A stretch of DNA of 64,000 bases from Planctomycetota bacterium (GTDB taxonomy: Bacteria > Planctomycetota > Phycisphaerae > UBA1845 > PWPN01). Shown here one piece after another: positions 52,793 to 61,476 of the stretch. The DNA is taken from positions 186,001 to 250,000 of the forward strand of contig JAKPHF010000077.1 in the NCBI GenBank assembly GCA_029550525.1, in the 5' to 3' direction. Under the pieces are notes generated by a model. That model did not search any database. It was given only the letters and a program-made list of their open reading frames with translations, and was not told the origin of the DNA. Every line of letters starts with the position of its first letter. The stretch's first letter is position 1. The position numbers and the translations under genes are program-made.

Positions 52793-52912
52793 TTAACCAC
52801 ACAGAGCGCAGAGGAGCACGGAGAAAGACCCGAGAAGCTCTGAGCTACGGGCTGTGGGCGGTGAGCCAAACATCCGGCTGACGGCTGATAGCTGAGAGCT
52901 GACAGCTCTCCT
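52793..52912. repeat. Heptad array 10 adjoining a CACAGAGG-type repeat
   Basis: 52793-52830 is a purine-rich repeat (AACCACACAGAGCGCAGAGG and on) like the ones near 7.2 and 61.0 kb. From 52836 a heptad array follows: AGCTCTG AGCTACG GGCTGTG GGCGGTG AGCCAAA, then CTGACGG CTGATAG CTGAGAG CTGACAG. So two repeat families sit in tandem between fliM and the thioredoxin gene. Confidence 0.75.
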
Positions 52913-52942
52913 ACATGCGCCACGTCCTGACTACAATAGGTC

Positions 52943-53479
52943 ATGAGCGAACATCCTCGAGAATCCAGTCAGTACGACGCGACCGACGGCTCGTGCAGCC
53001 CGGCGAGCTCGCGGGGGCCTTCGCGTGGCGCGGGCAAGTTTTTGCTGCTGATCGCCGCCGGCCTGGTGATCATCTGGTTCCTGGTCAACGGCAGAACCAG
53101 TGCGCCCGCCGACGCTTCGATGGTCGCGTGGGTGCATGACTACGACCAGGCGCTCGCGACCGCACGCGAGAAGAATCAGCCCGTGCTGCTGGCGTTCAAG
53201 GCGTCGTGGTGCGGTCCCTGTCGGATCATGGACATGGAGGTGTTCTCCAAGGATGCGGCGGCCAAAGCGCTGTCCGACTGGGTGCCCGTGTCCATCGACG
53301 TGGACAAGCAGCGCGAGCTGGCCCGGCGTTACCGCATCAGCGGCGTGCCGACGTTCATCGCGCTTTCGCCGGACGGCAAAGAACTCGCCCAGGCCGTCGG
53401 CGGCATGTCGCTCCAGGAGTTCGCGCAATTCCTCGCCTCGGCTGAACAGCAGCTCTCCAGCCCCACCGCCCACCAATAG
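52943..53479 (+). CDS. Membrane-anchored thioredoxin-fold protein
   Basis: A 178-residue protein: polar N terminus, one helix at about 33-50 (FLLLIAAGLVIIWFLV), then a thioredoxin domain facing out with the active site WCGPC (near 89-93) and the cis-Pro segment ISGVPTFIAL. It would reduce disulfides or assist cytochrome c or secreted protein maturation. The N-terminal 30 residues are low-complexity. A heptad array precedes it; AGG just before the ATG is a weak ribosome site. Confidence 0.85.
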   Translation: MSEHPRESSQYDATDGSCSPASSRGPSRGAGKFLLLIAAGLVIIWFLVNGRTSAPADASMVAWVHDYDQALATAREKNQPVLLAFKASWCGPCRIMDMEVFSKDAAAKALSDWVPVSIDVDKQRELARRYRISGVPTFIALSPDGKELAQAVGGMSLQEFAQFLASAEQQLSSPTAHQ

Positions 53480-53586
53480 CTATCAGCAGTCAGCCAGAGT
53501 TAAAGAGTCTCATTTATGGCACTAATAGGCTGGTGACGACTCAAGCCTCAGGACTCAGGTCTCAAGTCTCAAACCTCAACTCACGA
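53477..53586. repeat. Heptad-repeat arrays 11a and 11b
   Basis: 11a: AGCTATC AGCAGTC AGCCAGA at 53478-53498. 11b: ACTCAAG CCTCAGG ACTCAGG TCTCAAG TCTCAAA CCTCAAC at 53539-53580, a third unit type. 11a starts at the thioredoxin stop and 11b reaches into the stop of the convergent aminotransferase gene. Confidence 0.72.
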
Positions 53587-54739
53587 ACTCGCTCTGGTCG
53601 CGGATGAGGCGGACGGCGTCGATCAGCAGATCAATGTCTCGGACGGTGTTGTAGGGGCCCGGGCTGACGCGCACGGCACCGTCGGGGAAAGTACCGAGCT
53701 GCCGGTGGATGTAGGGGGCGCAGTGTAAGCCGGCACGGACGGCGATGCCGAACGACTCGTCCAGTAGAGCGGCAAGTTCCTGGGGGGCGATGCTTTCCAT
53801 GGTAAAAACGACGATGCCCGTGCGGCGACCGGGGTCGTCGGGGCCGAGGAGTCGAACGCGGTCATCACCGCGGAAAGCATCAGTGAACCGGGCGGCGAGC
53901 TTTCGTTCGTGCTCGAGCATGTTGCCCGGACCGATCCGTTCAATCTCTTCCAATGCGGCCGCCCAACCGGCCAGACCCACGGTGTTGGGCGTGCCCGCTT
54001 CCAATCGATAGGGATACTCCGCCGGCTGCACGGGGTGAGATGAATCGCCGCCCGTGCCGCCTTCACGCCACGGGGCGGCATCCACGCGGTCGCTGAGCAA
54101 CAGCGCGCCCGTGCCGGGCGGGCCGAGCAGCGACTTGTGGCCGGCGACGGCCAGCAGATCGATGTGCATCTGCCGCATGGAGATGGGCAGCACGCCGGCC
54201 GACTGGGCGGCATCCACGAGCAGAAGCAGGCCGCGGTCGCGGGCGAGCGCACCAATGGCGTCGATGGGTTGGATCGTGCCCAGGACGTTGCTGCAGTGCG
54301 TGCAGGCGATGAGGCGTGTGGTGGGCGTGATGGCCGCGGCGATGTCCGCCGGCGCGATGAAACCGTCGTCGGTGGCGGGCACGCGAGTGAGTGTGATGGT
54401 GCCCGCATCGGCGAGGGCTTGGAGCGGCCGCGAGACGCTGTTGTGCTCGAGCGTGGTGGTGACGACGTGATCGCCCGATCGCAGGACACCTTTCAGGGCG
54501 ATGTTGATCGCGTCGGTGGTGTTCAAAGTGAAGATGACGCGTTGCGGATCGGGAGCGTCGAACAGCCGGCTGAGCTGGACGCGCAGGCGGTCGAGCATGC
54601 GCTCGCAGGCGATGGCCATCCGGTGGCCGGCCCGCCCCGGGTTGCCCGCGTCGTGGGCGAGGAATCGGCTCATGGCCTGCTCGACGCAAGGAGGCTTGGG
54701 CCAGCTGGTTGCCGCGTTATCGAGATAGATTACCGACAT
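53576..54739 (-). CDS. Class V aminotransferase / cysteine desulfurase-like protein
   Basis: A 387-residue PLP enzyme: MSVIYLDNAATSWPKP, then TLNTTDAINIALKGVL, VDAAQSAGV and the PLP lysine in AVAGHKSLLGPPGTGALL. The loop RAGLHCAPYIH holds the Cys expected in cysteine desulfurases of the TIGR01977-like branch. It may release sulfur from cysteine or use a related substrate. No Fe-S assembly genes are near. The last codons and TGA come from heptad array 11b. Confidence 0.85.
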   Translation of the reverse strand: MSVIYLDNAATSWPKPPCVEQAMSRFLAHDAGNPGRAGHRMAIACERMLDRLRVQLSRLFDAPDPQRVIFTLNTTDAINIALKGVLRSGDHVVTTTLEHNSVSRPLQALADAGTITLTRVPATDDGFIAPADIAAAITPTTRLIACTHCSNVLGTIQPIDAIGALARDRGLLLLVDAAQSAGVLPISMRQMHIDLLAVAGHKSLLGPPGTGALLLSDRVDAAPWREGGTGGDSSHPVQPAEYPYRLEAGTPNTVGLAGWAAALEEIERIGPGNMLEHERKLAARFTDAFRGDDRVRLLGPDDPGRRTGIVVFTMESIAPQELAALLDESFGIAVRAGLHCAPYIHRQLGTFPDGAVRVSPGPYNTVRDIDLLIDAVRLIRDQSEFVS

Positions 54740-54938
54740 CGTTACGCGATTGTACGGCTTTCAGCGAAAAAGGGCAGGGGCTGCGGCGGAGGGTGGCTTC
54801 GGGCGGCGAGCGTCCGCCGGCCTCGGTAGGTCGGGATTGCGGCTTTCCGATGTGTCAGCGGCCAGAATCGGCACTAGCATTGTCCTGCCTGGACTGGTAG
54901 TGCAAGTACAAGCTTTTCGACACGAGGTGATAACGAAT

Positions 54939-56012
54939 ATGGCTCAAGCAGTACAAGAAACCGCGGGAACGAACTTTAGCGATCGTATGCTGGAGATCCT
55001 GAACAATGCGGCGTTGGCCTTGATGGCTTCGACGGGCCATCGCACGTGTCTGTTCGACACCATGGCGGAACTGGGGCCGGCGAAGTCGAAAGAAATCGCC
55101 GAGCAGGCCGGGCTTTCCGAGCGATACGTGCGCGAGTGGCTGGGGGCGATGGTCACCGGGGGCATCGTCGAATACCGTCCCGAGGACGGGACGTATGTCC
55201 TGCCGCCCGACCGTGCGGAGGTGCTCACTCGCAAGGCGGTGCCCAGCAACCTGGCGTCCATGTGCCAGTGGGTGGCTGTGCTGGGCTCGGCCGAGGATCA
55301 TGTGGTCGAGGCGTTCAAGCACGGCCAGGGTGTTCCGTATTCGGCGTACAAGCGATTTCATCACGTGATGGCGGAGGAGAGCGCCCAGACCACTGTGGCG
55401 GGACCGCTGGACTACATCATCCCGCTCGTGCCGAATCTGCGCACTGATCTGGAGCGAGGCATCGACGTGCTTGACGTCGGGTGTGGTGCCGGCGGGGCGC
55501 TGAACGCGCTGGCCGAGCATTTTCCCAACAGCCGGTTCGTCGGCTACGACTTGTGCGACGATGCGGTCGAGATGGCTCGGTCGGAGGCGGCGCGCAGAGG
55601 CGCACGCAATGTTCGCTTCGAAGTCCGCGACGTCTCGACCATGGACGAGCGCGAGGCGTTCGGGCTGATTACGGCGTTCGACGCCATCCACGATCAGCAG
55701 CAGCCCGATCGCGTGCTGGCCAACATCCATCGAGCGCTGCGGCCCGGCGGCACGTTCCTCATGCAGGACATCGGCGCGTCCAGCCACATGCACGACAACA
55801 TCGGCCATCCCATTGCGCCGTTCATCTACACGATTTCTTGCATGCACTGCATGTCGGTGGCGCTGACCAACGGCGGCATGGGACTGGGAGCGGCCTGGGG
55901 TAAGGAAAAGGCGATGGAGATGCTGGCCGAGGCAGGCTTCCGTGACGTGCGAATCGAGACGTTGGATCACGACATCCTGAATTATTACTACATCATGCGC
56001 AAAGACGGGTGA
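54939..56012 (+). CDS. SAM-dependent methyltransferase with winged-helix N terminus
   Basis: A 357-residue protein. Residues 15-95 form a winged-helix dimerisation module (SKEIAEQAGLSERYVREWLGAMVTGGIVEY), then a class I methyltransferase with the SAM loop VLDVGCGAGGALNALAEHFP at about 175-195, and FMQDIGAS plus HCMSVALTNGG later. It resembles small-molecule methyltransferases of the Rv2258c kind. The substrate is unknown. I start at ATG 54939; the open frame to 54750 has no homologous look. Confidence 0.87.
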   Translation: MAQAVQETAGTNFSDRMLEILNNAALALMASTGHRTCLFDTMAELGPAKSKEIAEQAGLSERYVREWLGAMVTGGIVEYRPEDGTYVLPPDRAEVLTRKAVPSNLASMCQWVAVLGSAEDHVVEAFKHGQGVPYSAYKRFHHVMAEESAQTTVAGPLDYIIPLVPNLRTDLERGIDVLDVGCGAGGALNALAEHFPNSRFVGYDLCDDAVEMARSEAARRGARNVRFEVRDVSTMDEREAFGLITAFDAIHDQQQPDRVLANIHRALRPGGTFLMQDIGASSHMHDNIGHPIAPFIYTISCMHCMSVALTNGGMGLGAAWGKEKAMEMLAEAGFRDVRIETLDHDILNYYYIMRKDG

Positions 56013-56014
56013 GC

Positions 56015-56046
56015 GAGGTGGGGGCTGGGGACTAGGGGCTGGTGAT
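56015..56046. repeat. Heptad-repeat array 12 (GGGGCTG family)
   Basis: Four units GGTGGGG GCTGGGG ACTAGGG GCTGGTG directly after the methyltransferase stop. The unit type differs from the other arrays. A GGCGGGCA palindrome-like sequence follows at about 56051-56075. Confidence 0.55.
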
Positions 56047-56081
56047 CAAAGGCGGGCAGGATGCTCGCCCCCCGAGGCGGT

Positions 56082-58265
56082 TTATTCTGCAGGCACGTCC
56101 AGCATGCCGTCGCGGAGGAACGGCTCGGCGCCTTGCGTGGCGAGCTTTGCGATCTGCTTGGCGTTCAGCGCTTGCCCGAGCACGAGCACATCATCCATGT
56201 GGCCCATGAACTGCTCATCGCTGCCGAGTTCGGCATCCTCGCCGACGCGTAGATTGCGGGCAAGCGTGACGCCGGCGCCGCCGGGCAGCCAGGCCTGGCC
56301 GACTGGCTTGCCGTCGAGGAAGAACTGCACGGCTCCGTCGTCGAACGTCACAGCGACGTGGTGATACCGATTGTCGTCAAAGCGAACGGCATCGGACTCG
56401 ACGGCGATGCCCTTGCAGATGAGCCGCAGACCGGCCAGGCTCCTGCCTCGCGGATCGCAGTCGAAGACCAGTTCGCTGCAATTCACCGGCCGATTGCCGT
56501 TGTACGCGCTGAAGATGCGGGCCGGCTTGTTGTCGGCACTCTTGATCATGGCGGCGAGCGTGAATGCTTTGCCAAGGTCAGTCGTGCCCGAGATCTCGAC
56601 GCTCTGCACGGGTCGGAAGGGCGAGGCAACGTTGAGCGCGTTCTCGCCGAAGGCCGCGTGATTCTTGTCTTCTTCGACTCTGCCGCCTCGGCTGTGGAAG
56701 ATGGCCGTGCTGACGCCGTCGCGCGTGAGCTTGTCGGTGACATTGCGGCCTTTGTCGCCTTCGAATGTGAACAGCACGCCCAGCGTGGGGCCGGCAGGCT
56801 CGTCGAGTACTTGCACGTTGTCGCCGGTCGAGAACGAGAACAGCGAGGCCTTGTCGAGCACGAAGCGCAGCCGTCGCGGCGCATCGCCGGCGGGCAGCTC
56901 GCGCTGGTGCCTCCATGTCACCACGGCATCGACCGAATCACGTTGCAGCGGCGTACATTCGTCGCGACCGTACCCGGGAACGACCTGGCCGTGGGCGTCG
57001 AGCACTTCGACGAGGATCTTCCCGCCCCACGCGCGATAGTTCACGTGCAACTCGCCGCTCAAACCCGTCAATCGTTTCGTAGTGATCGTGCCGGGCTTGT
57101 AGGCTGCATCGAGCGAGACGAAGCCGTCTTTGCGCATGGTGGCCAGACCGATTTCGCCGTGAAACGGCGGCGTATCGTGGAGATTTGAGGCCGCAGTGTA
57201 GTAGAGACGCAGCGTGTCGCCCACGCGAATGAGTGAGCCGGCATAGCTCATGCCACTTTCCCACGTACCGGTGGGGCCGACGTCGAGAACGCGCGGCCGG
57301 CCATGCGGGCCGGGTTCGGCGCGATTCCAGTGGATGGCGTCGCGGCTGAAGACCAGTTCGTTGAAGACCGGGCCGAAGAAGTAGCCGTCATCGTCGCGAT
57401 CGGCCCGGAACAGCCACATGAGCCCGATGTACATGGTCTGATACGGAAACATGGGGCAGCCGTAGAAGTGCGAGCGATGGATCGAGCCGGGCTCGGCCCA
57501 GGTGTCGTCGAGATCGTCGGGGGCCATGATCAGACGCAGGCCCGGCCAGTTCTCGAAGGTGGAGCCCTCACTGTAGCCGATCGCCCGGCGACGCAGCCCG
57601 CTGACGGTCGCGTTGACTTTCACGTAGGCGCGGAATTTGCCCGCGAAAGGATCCCACATGAACGTGCCGGTGTCACCGCCCTTGACGATGAAGCCCTGGG
57701 AGAGTCGCTGCCAATGGATGCCGTCAGGCGAGCAGGAGAACTTGTATTCACCGCCGCCGCCGATGCACTTGTAGCGCCGAGACGGGTCGGGATCCCAGGG
57801 CGTATGGATGACATCACCGGTGGCTCCGACGAAGTTGGTGTCCAGGGTGCCGGTGACTTTCCACGGCTTGAGCCGCAGGATAGGCTTTTCCCAGTGGATG
57901 CCGTCCTTGCTGACGGCGTAGCAGGCGTGGGTCTTGTCGGGATCGTTTTTGTGCGACCAGCAGTAGTACCACATGCGGTAGCCGCTGCCATCCTCTTCGG
58001 GCAGGACCGTGTTGCAGACGACGACGTTGTTCTCCCAAGGCTGGTCGGCCACCATGATCGGGTTGCCGGGGTACTTCTCGAATGCGTGATACACACGCTC
58101 GATGGTGGCATCCCGCGAGGCAATCAGATAGTCGTCGATGAACAACTGCCACGGGCCGGTCAGGTCGTTGAGCGACCGTTGGGACGCTGGAGATTGCCCG
58201 GAGGCGTTCGGGTTGACGATGACGGCAGCCAGGCAGACGCTGACGAAGCGAAAAGCGATGGACAT
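56082..58265 (-). CDS. Secreted beta-propeller (sialidase/GH32-GH43-like) protein with LamG domain
   Basis: A 727-residue exported protein. The signal peptide covers 1-24 (ASGQS). The central part has repeated SRDAIHW/SPDGIHW/SKDGIHW motifs typical of five-bladed propeller glycosidases. From about 520 a concanavalin-like LamG domain follows (LFTFEGDKGRN, RYHHVAVTFDDGAVQFFLDG, GHMDDVLVLGQALNAKQI). It probably binds or cleaves a polysaccharide outside the cell. The catalytic acids cannot be assigned by eye. AGGAG precedes the ATG at 58265. Confidence 0.8.
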   Translation of the reverse strand: MSIAFRFVSVCLAAVIVNPNASGQSPASQRSLNDLTGPWQLFIDDYLIASRDATIERVYHAFEKYPGNPIMVADQPWENNVVVCNTVLPEEDGSGYRMWYYCWSHKNDPDKTHACYAVSKDGIHWEKPILRLKPWKVTGTLDTNFVGATGDVIHTPWDPDPSRRYKCIGGGGEYKFSCSPDGIHWQRLSQGFIVKGGDTGTFMWDPFAGKFRAYVKVNATVSGLRRRAIGYSEGSTFENWPGLRLIMAPDDLDDTWAEPGSIHRSHFYGCPMFPYQTMYIGLMWLFRADRDDDGYFFGPVFNELVFSRDAIHWNRAEPGPHGRPRVLDVGPTGTWESGMSYAGSLIRVGDTLRLYYTAASNLHDTPPFHGEIGLATMRKDGFVSLDAAYKPGTITTKRLTGLSGELHVNYRAWGGKILVEVLDAHGQVVPGYGRDECTPLQRDSVDAVVTWRHQRELPAGDAPRRLRFVLDKASLFSFSTGDNVQVLDEPAGPTLGVLFTFEGDKGRNVTDKLTRDGVSTAIFHSRGGRVEEDKNHAAFGENALNVASPFRPVQSVEISGTTDLGKAFTLAAMIKSADNKPARIFSAYNGNRPVNCSELVFDCDPRGRSLAGLRLICKGIAVESDAVRFDDNRYHHVAVTFDDGAVQFFLDGKPVGQAWLPGGAGVTLARNLRVGEDAELGSDEQFMGHMDDVLVLGQALNAKQIAKLATQGAEPFLRDGMLDVPAE

Positions 58266-58597
58266 CGGGCAACTCCTGAGCGTTTGCTGCGTTGATGCAA
58301 GGGCGGATGCAGCAGCAAGTCGCCGCCGTTCTGGCGATCCTTCGCGAGTGTACCGCTTCATTCACTCGTTGACAAAACGCAGCCGATATAGCCAACGATA
58401 GGGTGCCATTTTGGTGTTGCACCCGATTCCAAACCTCGGTGGCACCGTGCCATGTGCACGCCGAGTCTTTTTCGTTCCCATGCTTGACAGGGCGCTCTAT
58501 AATGCGCGTCGGTTTGTGGACAGCCGGGAAGTCGGGGTTCGCGAACTGAGTGCATGCAAGGACGGATTCACGCCTGTGGACTATGGAGAGGACTCCG
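58266..58597 (+). other. 332-nt divergent gap with a TATAAT box
   Basis: No gene. TATAAT at 58498-58503 is preceded by TTGACA at only 8 bases, so that pair is not a standard promoter; a 17-base spacer points to TTCCCA, which is weak. The gap separates the secreted propeller gene from the GrpE-Hsp70 pair and must hold promoters for both. No CIRCE-like inverted repeat is seen. Confidence 0.35.
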
Positions 58598-59335
58598 ATG
58601 GCCACAAAGAAGACCACTGCAAAAAAGACGACCCCATCCACGACGGAAGGCAAGGCGGCAGGTACGGCGGCGAGCAAGCAGGCCGCGGCCAAGCCGGCTG
58701 CTGTCCGGACGGCGAAATCGACGGCAGATACCAAGAAAGCCACCAAGCCGAAAAAGTCCGCCAAGTCGTCGGTCGACGCCGGCATCGAGGTGGCGGACTC
58801 TTCGCCGGCGGCGATCCTGGCCCGGGCCGAAGCGGACATGGCTCGGCTGCTCGAATCGCTCAACACGCAGATGACCGCGGCCATGCACGCCTTCGAAGAA
58901 CTGGCGGCCGTGCAGCGGGGCGGGCATGAGGCGATCATCCGGACAAAGCCGATCGATCGGGCAACGGCCATGTTTCAGCGGCTGGTGTCGGAGATCGTCG
59001 ATGATCGCTTCGCCGAGTTCTTGCCCACGCTGGTTGCCCTGCGCGACGAGATGGAGCAGCGCAACCGGGCCGAAGGCGATGGCGTGGAGTCGGTGCACGG
59101 CGAGTTCTTCGCTCGCGGCACGGAGATGCTCGACCAGGTGCTGCGCAGCGCGGAAGTGCAGGCGTACACGCCCAACGTGGGCGACGCGTACGATCCGCTG
59201 ATCCATCTGGCCGTCGGCGAGACGTTTCGCGACGATCTGCCCGGCGACGTGGTCGCCGAGGCGATTCAACACGGATTCCGAACCGTTCGCGGCAAGGTGA
59301 TCCAGCCCGCGCGAGTCAAGGTGAACAGGAGGTGA
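58598..59335 (+). CDS. GrpE-like nucleotide exchange factor with a basic Ala/Lys-rich tail
   Basis: A 245-residue protein. Residues 1-60 form a Lys/Ala/Thr-rich tail like that of bacterial histone-H1-like proteins (ATKKTTAKKT). A coiled-coil region follows (about 65-150), and the C terminus has the GrpE head pattern YDPLIHLAVGETFRDDLPGDV and VRGKVIQPARVKV. GrpE exchanges ADP on Hsp70. It starts at ATG 58598 after GGAGAGGA and ends four bases before the Hsp70 start, so the two are coupled. The tail may bind nucleic acid. Confidence 0.78.
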   Translation: MATKKTTAKKTTPSTTEGKAAGTAASKQAAAKPAAVRTAKSTADTKKATKPKKSAKSSVDAGIEVADSSPAAILARAEADMARLLESLNTQMTAAMHAFEELAAVQRGGHEAIIRTKPIDRATAMFQRLVSEIVDDRFAEFLPTLVALRDEMEQRNRAEGDGVESVHGEFFARGTEMLDQVLRSAEVQAYTPNVGDAYDPLIHLAVGETFRDDLPGDVVAEAIQHGFRTVRGKVIQPARVKVNRR

Positions 59336-59339
59336 ACCC

Positions 59340-60917
59340 ATGGCTCGGCTCGGCATCGACTTCGGCACGACGCACACGGTGGCGGTCGTGCACGATCGCG
59401 GCGTGTTCTCGGTCGTGCTACACCGGTCCGAGACGGGAGCTGGCACGATCGTGCAGGAAGTCTATCCCTCGGCGATTCTGATCGAGAGCGGCTCGGACGA
59501 ACGTCTGTACGGAATCGAGGCCGATCGCCGTTTCGGGCAGCGTGGGCCGGCGCCTGGCAGCTTCTATTTGCCGTCGATCAAGCGGCATCTGCGCAGCTAC
59601 GCCGAGGGCGGTACGATCGGCATGGACGGCTTCTCGGCCCGCTACGACGTTGCCGAACTGCTCACCGGGTTTCTCCGATCGCTCCGTGACTCGATCCGTG
59701 CCTCGGGGATGGTGCAGCCCGACGAACCGCTGGAGGCTGCCATCACCTGGCCGGCCAACGCCAACGGGGCGCAACGGCATATCACGCGACAGTGTTTTCG
59801 CGAAGCGGGCTTCGAGGTGCTCTCGACGCTCAACGAACCGACGGCGTCGGCCATCGAGCTGGCCGACTGTCTGACGGCGGGGCGGGGCGGCCGGGCCCGA
59901 CAGGCACCCTCCGCAGTGGCGGTGTTCGACCTGGGCGGCGGGACGTTCGACGCGTCGGTGGTATGGATCGACGGCGACGACTTCCACGTGCTGACTTCGA
60001 CAGGGATCGAAGATTTGGGCGGCGACGATTTCGACCGCGTGTTACTCGAGATGTCTCTCGAGAAGTTGAAGCTGTCGCCCGACGCGCTCGTTCCTCTTAC
60101 GCGGCACGCACTGCTCCGGCAGGCTCGCGTGCAGAAAGAGACGATCTCGGGTGGGATGGTCAAGACGCTGTTCATGAACCCCATGGATTTCGGCATCCAG
60201 GGGTTTCCGGTGTCGATCCCGGTGAGTGCGTACTACGAGCGGCTGCGGCCCATGCTGGCGCCGGCGGTCGCCAAGCTCCGATCGGTGATCGAGCAGGCGG
60301 CCGACCGCGAGCCGCGCGTGCACATCGACGAGGGATTGACCATCTACCTGGTGGGCGGCTCGTCGCGGCTGCCGCTGGTCTCGCAGATGGTGGCGGAAGC
60401 ATTCCCTCGCTGTCGCACGGTGCTGACCGACAAGCCGTTCACGTCAGTGGCGATGGGTGCAGCCATCTGTGCGATGGACCGCGTGCGCTACCGCGAGGTG
60501 TTCGCACGGCACTTCGGGCTCATCCGATTGCGCGATCACGGGCGGGCGGAGTTCTTCGACCTGATCTTCCCCGCGGGCACGCCGATACCGCGCAAAGGCG
60601 AAGGGCCGCTGGAGCGCACGGCCTGGTACCACCCGCATCACAACATCGGACACCTGCGATATCTCGAGTGCACGTCGATCGGCCCCAACGGCTTGCCCGA
60701 CGGCAACGTGCGGGCCTGGTCGGACGTACTGTTCCCGTACGATCCGTCCATGCCGCTCTCCAGGCAGCCGGTGAACGAGCCGATCGTCGACACCGAGGAG
60801 TTTTCGAGCATGACGGTCTGTGAAGTCTATCGCTGCGATTCGGACGGCGTTATTACCGTCGAGCTTCGCCGGCCAGCGACGGACGAGGTGCGGACGCTCG
60901 AGATCTTCCAGGAGTGA
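59340..60917 (+). CDS. Hsp70-family protein (DnaK-like ATPase)
   Basis: A 525-residue Hsp70-type protein. ATPase signatures: LGIDFGTTHTVAVV near 5-17, FDLGGGTFDASVVWI near 195-208, and LVGGSSRLPLV near 337-347. The C-terminal 160 residues do not look like the DnaK substrate-binding domain, so this may be a special-purpose Hsp70 rather than the housekeeping DnaK. A GrpE-like gene lies directly upstream, and no dnaJ follows. Client unknown. Confidence 0.88.
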   Translation: MARLGIDFGTTHTVAVVHDRGVFSVVLHRSETGAGTIVQEVYPSAILIESGSDERLYGIEADRRFGQRGPAPGSFYLPSIKRHLRSYAEGGTIGMDGFSARYDVAELLTGFLRSLRDSIRASGMVQPDEPLEAAITWPANANGAQRHITRQCFREAGFEVLSTLNEPTASAIELADCLTAGRGGRARQAPSAVAVFDLGGGTFDASVVWIDGDDFHVLTSTGIEDLGGDDFDRVLLEMSLEKLKLSPDALVPLTRHALLRQARVQKETISGGMVKTLFMNPMDFGIQGFPVSIPVSAYYERLRPMLAPAVAKLRSVIEQAADREPRVHIDEGLTIYLVGGSSRLPLVSQMVAEAFPRCRTVLTDKPFTSVAMGAAICAMDRVRYREVFARHFGLIRLRDHGRAEFFDLIFPAGTPIPRKGEGPLERTAWYHPHHNIGHLRYLECTSIGPNGLPDGNVRAWSDVLFPYDPSMPLSRQPVNEPIVDTEEFSSMTVCEVYRCDSDGVITVELRRPATDEVRTLEIFQE

Positions 60918-60927
60918 ATCGGTTCGT

Positions 60928-61052
60928 AGTGTGGTCCGTTGTCAGTGGTCAGTGGCCGGGAGCCAGACTTGTAGCTCATGGCTGGTAGCTGACAGCCAAT
61001 AGCTGACTCTCTCACATCTCGTCTTCTCTGCGACTCTGAGCCTCTTTGGTTC
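60928..61052. repeat. Composite heptad array 13 with CACAGAGG-type repeat
   Basis: GTAGTGT GGTCCGT TGTCAGT GGTCAGT GGCCGGG switches without loss of phase to CTTGTAG CTCATGG CTGGTAG CTGACAG CCAATAG CTGACTC. So the two main unit types share one 7-bp register. At 61019-61052 comes the complement of the purine-rich repeat. A hairpin with a 10-bp stem (CGAGCCCCGG) at 61251-61287 and a REP unit at 61150-61176 also lie in this 560-nt gene-free gap. Confidence 0.78.
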
Positions 61053-61147
61053 TATTCAGAGGAATGAGGGGTTGTCGTTAAGGGAAAACCACTAATTCTG
61101 ATCGTGGGGCGGCCGCTTGACAATTAGATGGCACGACACGAGGGAAA

Positions 61148-61178
61148 GAAACGGCGGGGGCAACCCCGTTGCTCGCTG
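61148..61178. repeat. Single REP-like palindrome
   Basis: AACGGCGGGGGCAACCCCGTT followed by GCTCGC, related to the second unit of the paired REP family, with imperfect stem. It lies in the gap between the Hsp70 and response-regulator genes. Confidence 0.5.
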
Positions 61179-61476
61179 GGGCGGGGTGAATTCCCTATTT
61201 TGGGTGGCGGTCCTGCGAATCCAGTCGACGGGCAAGCTCCCAAAACGCCTCGAGCCCCGGCAGGGAACAGGCCTGGCCCGGGGCTCGCGTTCCGAAGTTA
61301 TGCAACATGATCGTGTCTAGAGTGACATGATTGCGTCACGATGGTCTTCACGGCTCATGGCGTTCATGCCAGGCGTTCATGTCAGGAAGGTCCACCGATG
61401 CGAGCAAGCGATTCCGGGGCGGCGCCTCAGACGCGGAGACCGGCTTAGTTCGCGCCCGGCTCGCATCAGCACCGGC

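Noticed and set aside
58466..58503. TTGACA followed by TATAAT as a strong promoter for the GrpE-Hsp70 pair
   Set aside because: The spacer is only 8 bases, far from the 16-18 needed; at 17 bases the upstream hexamer is poor.
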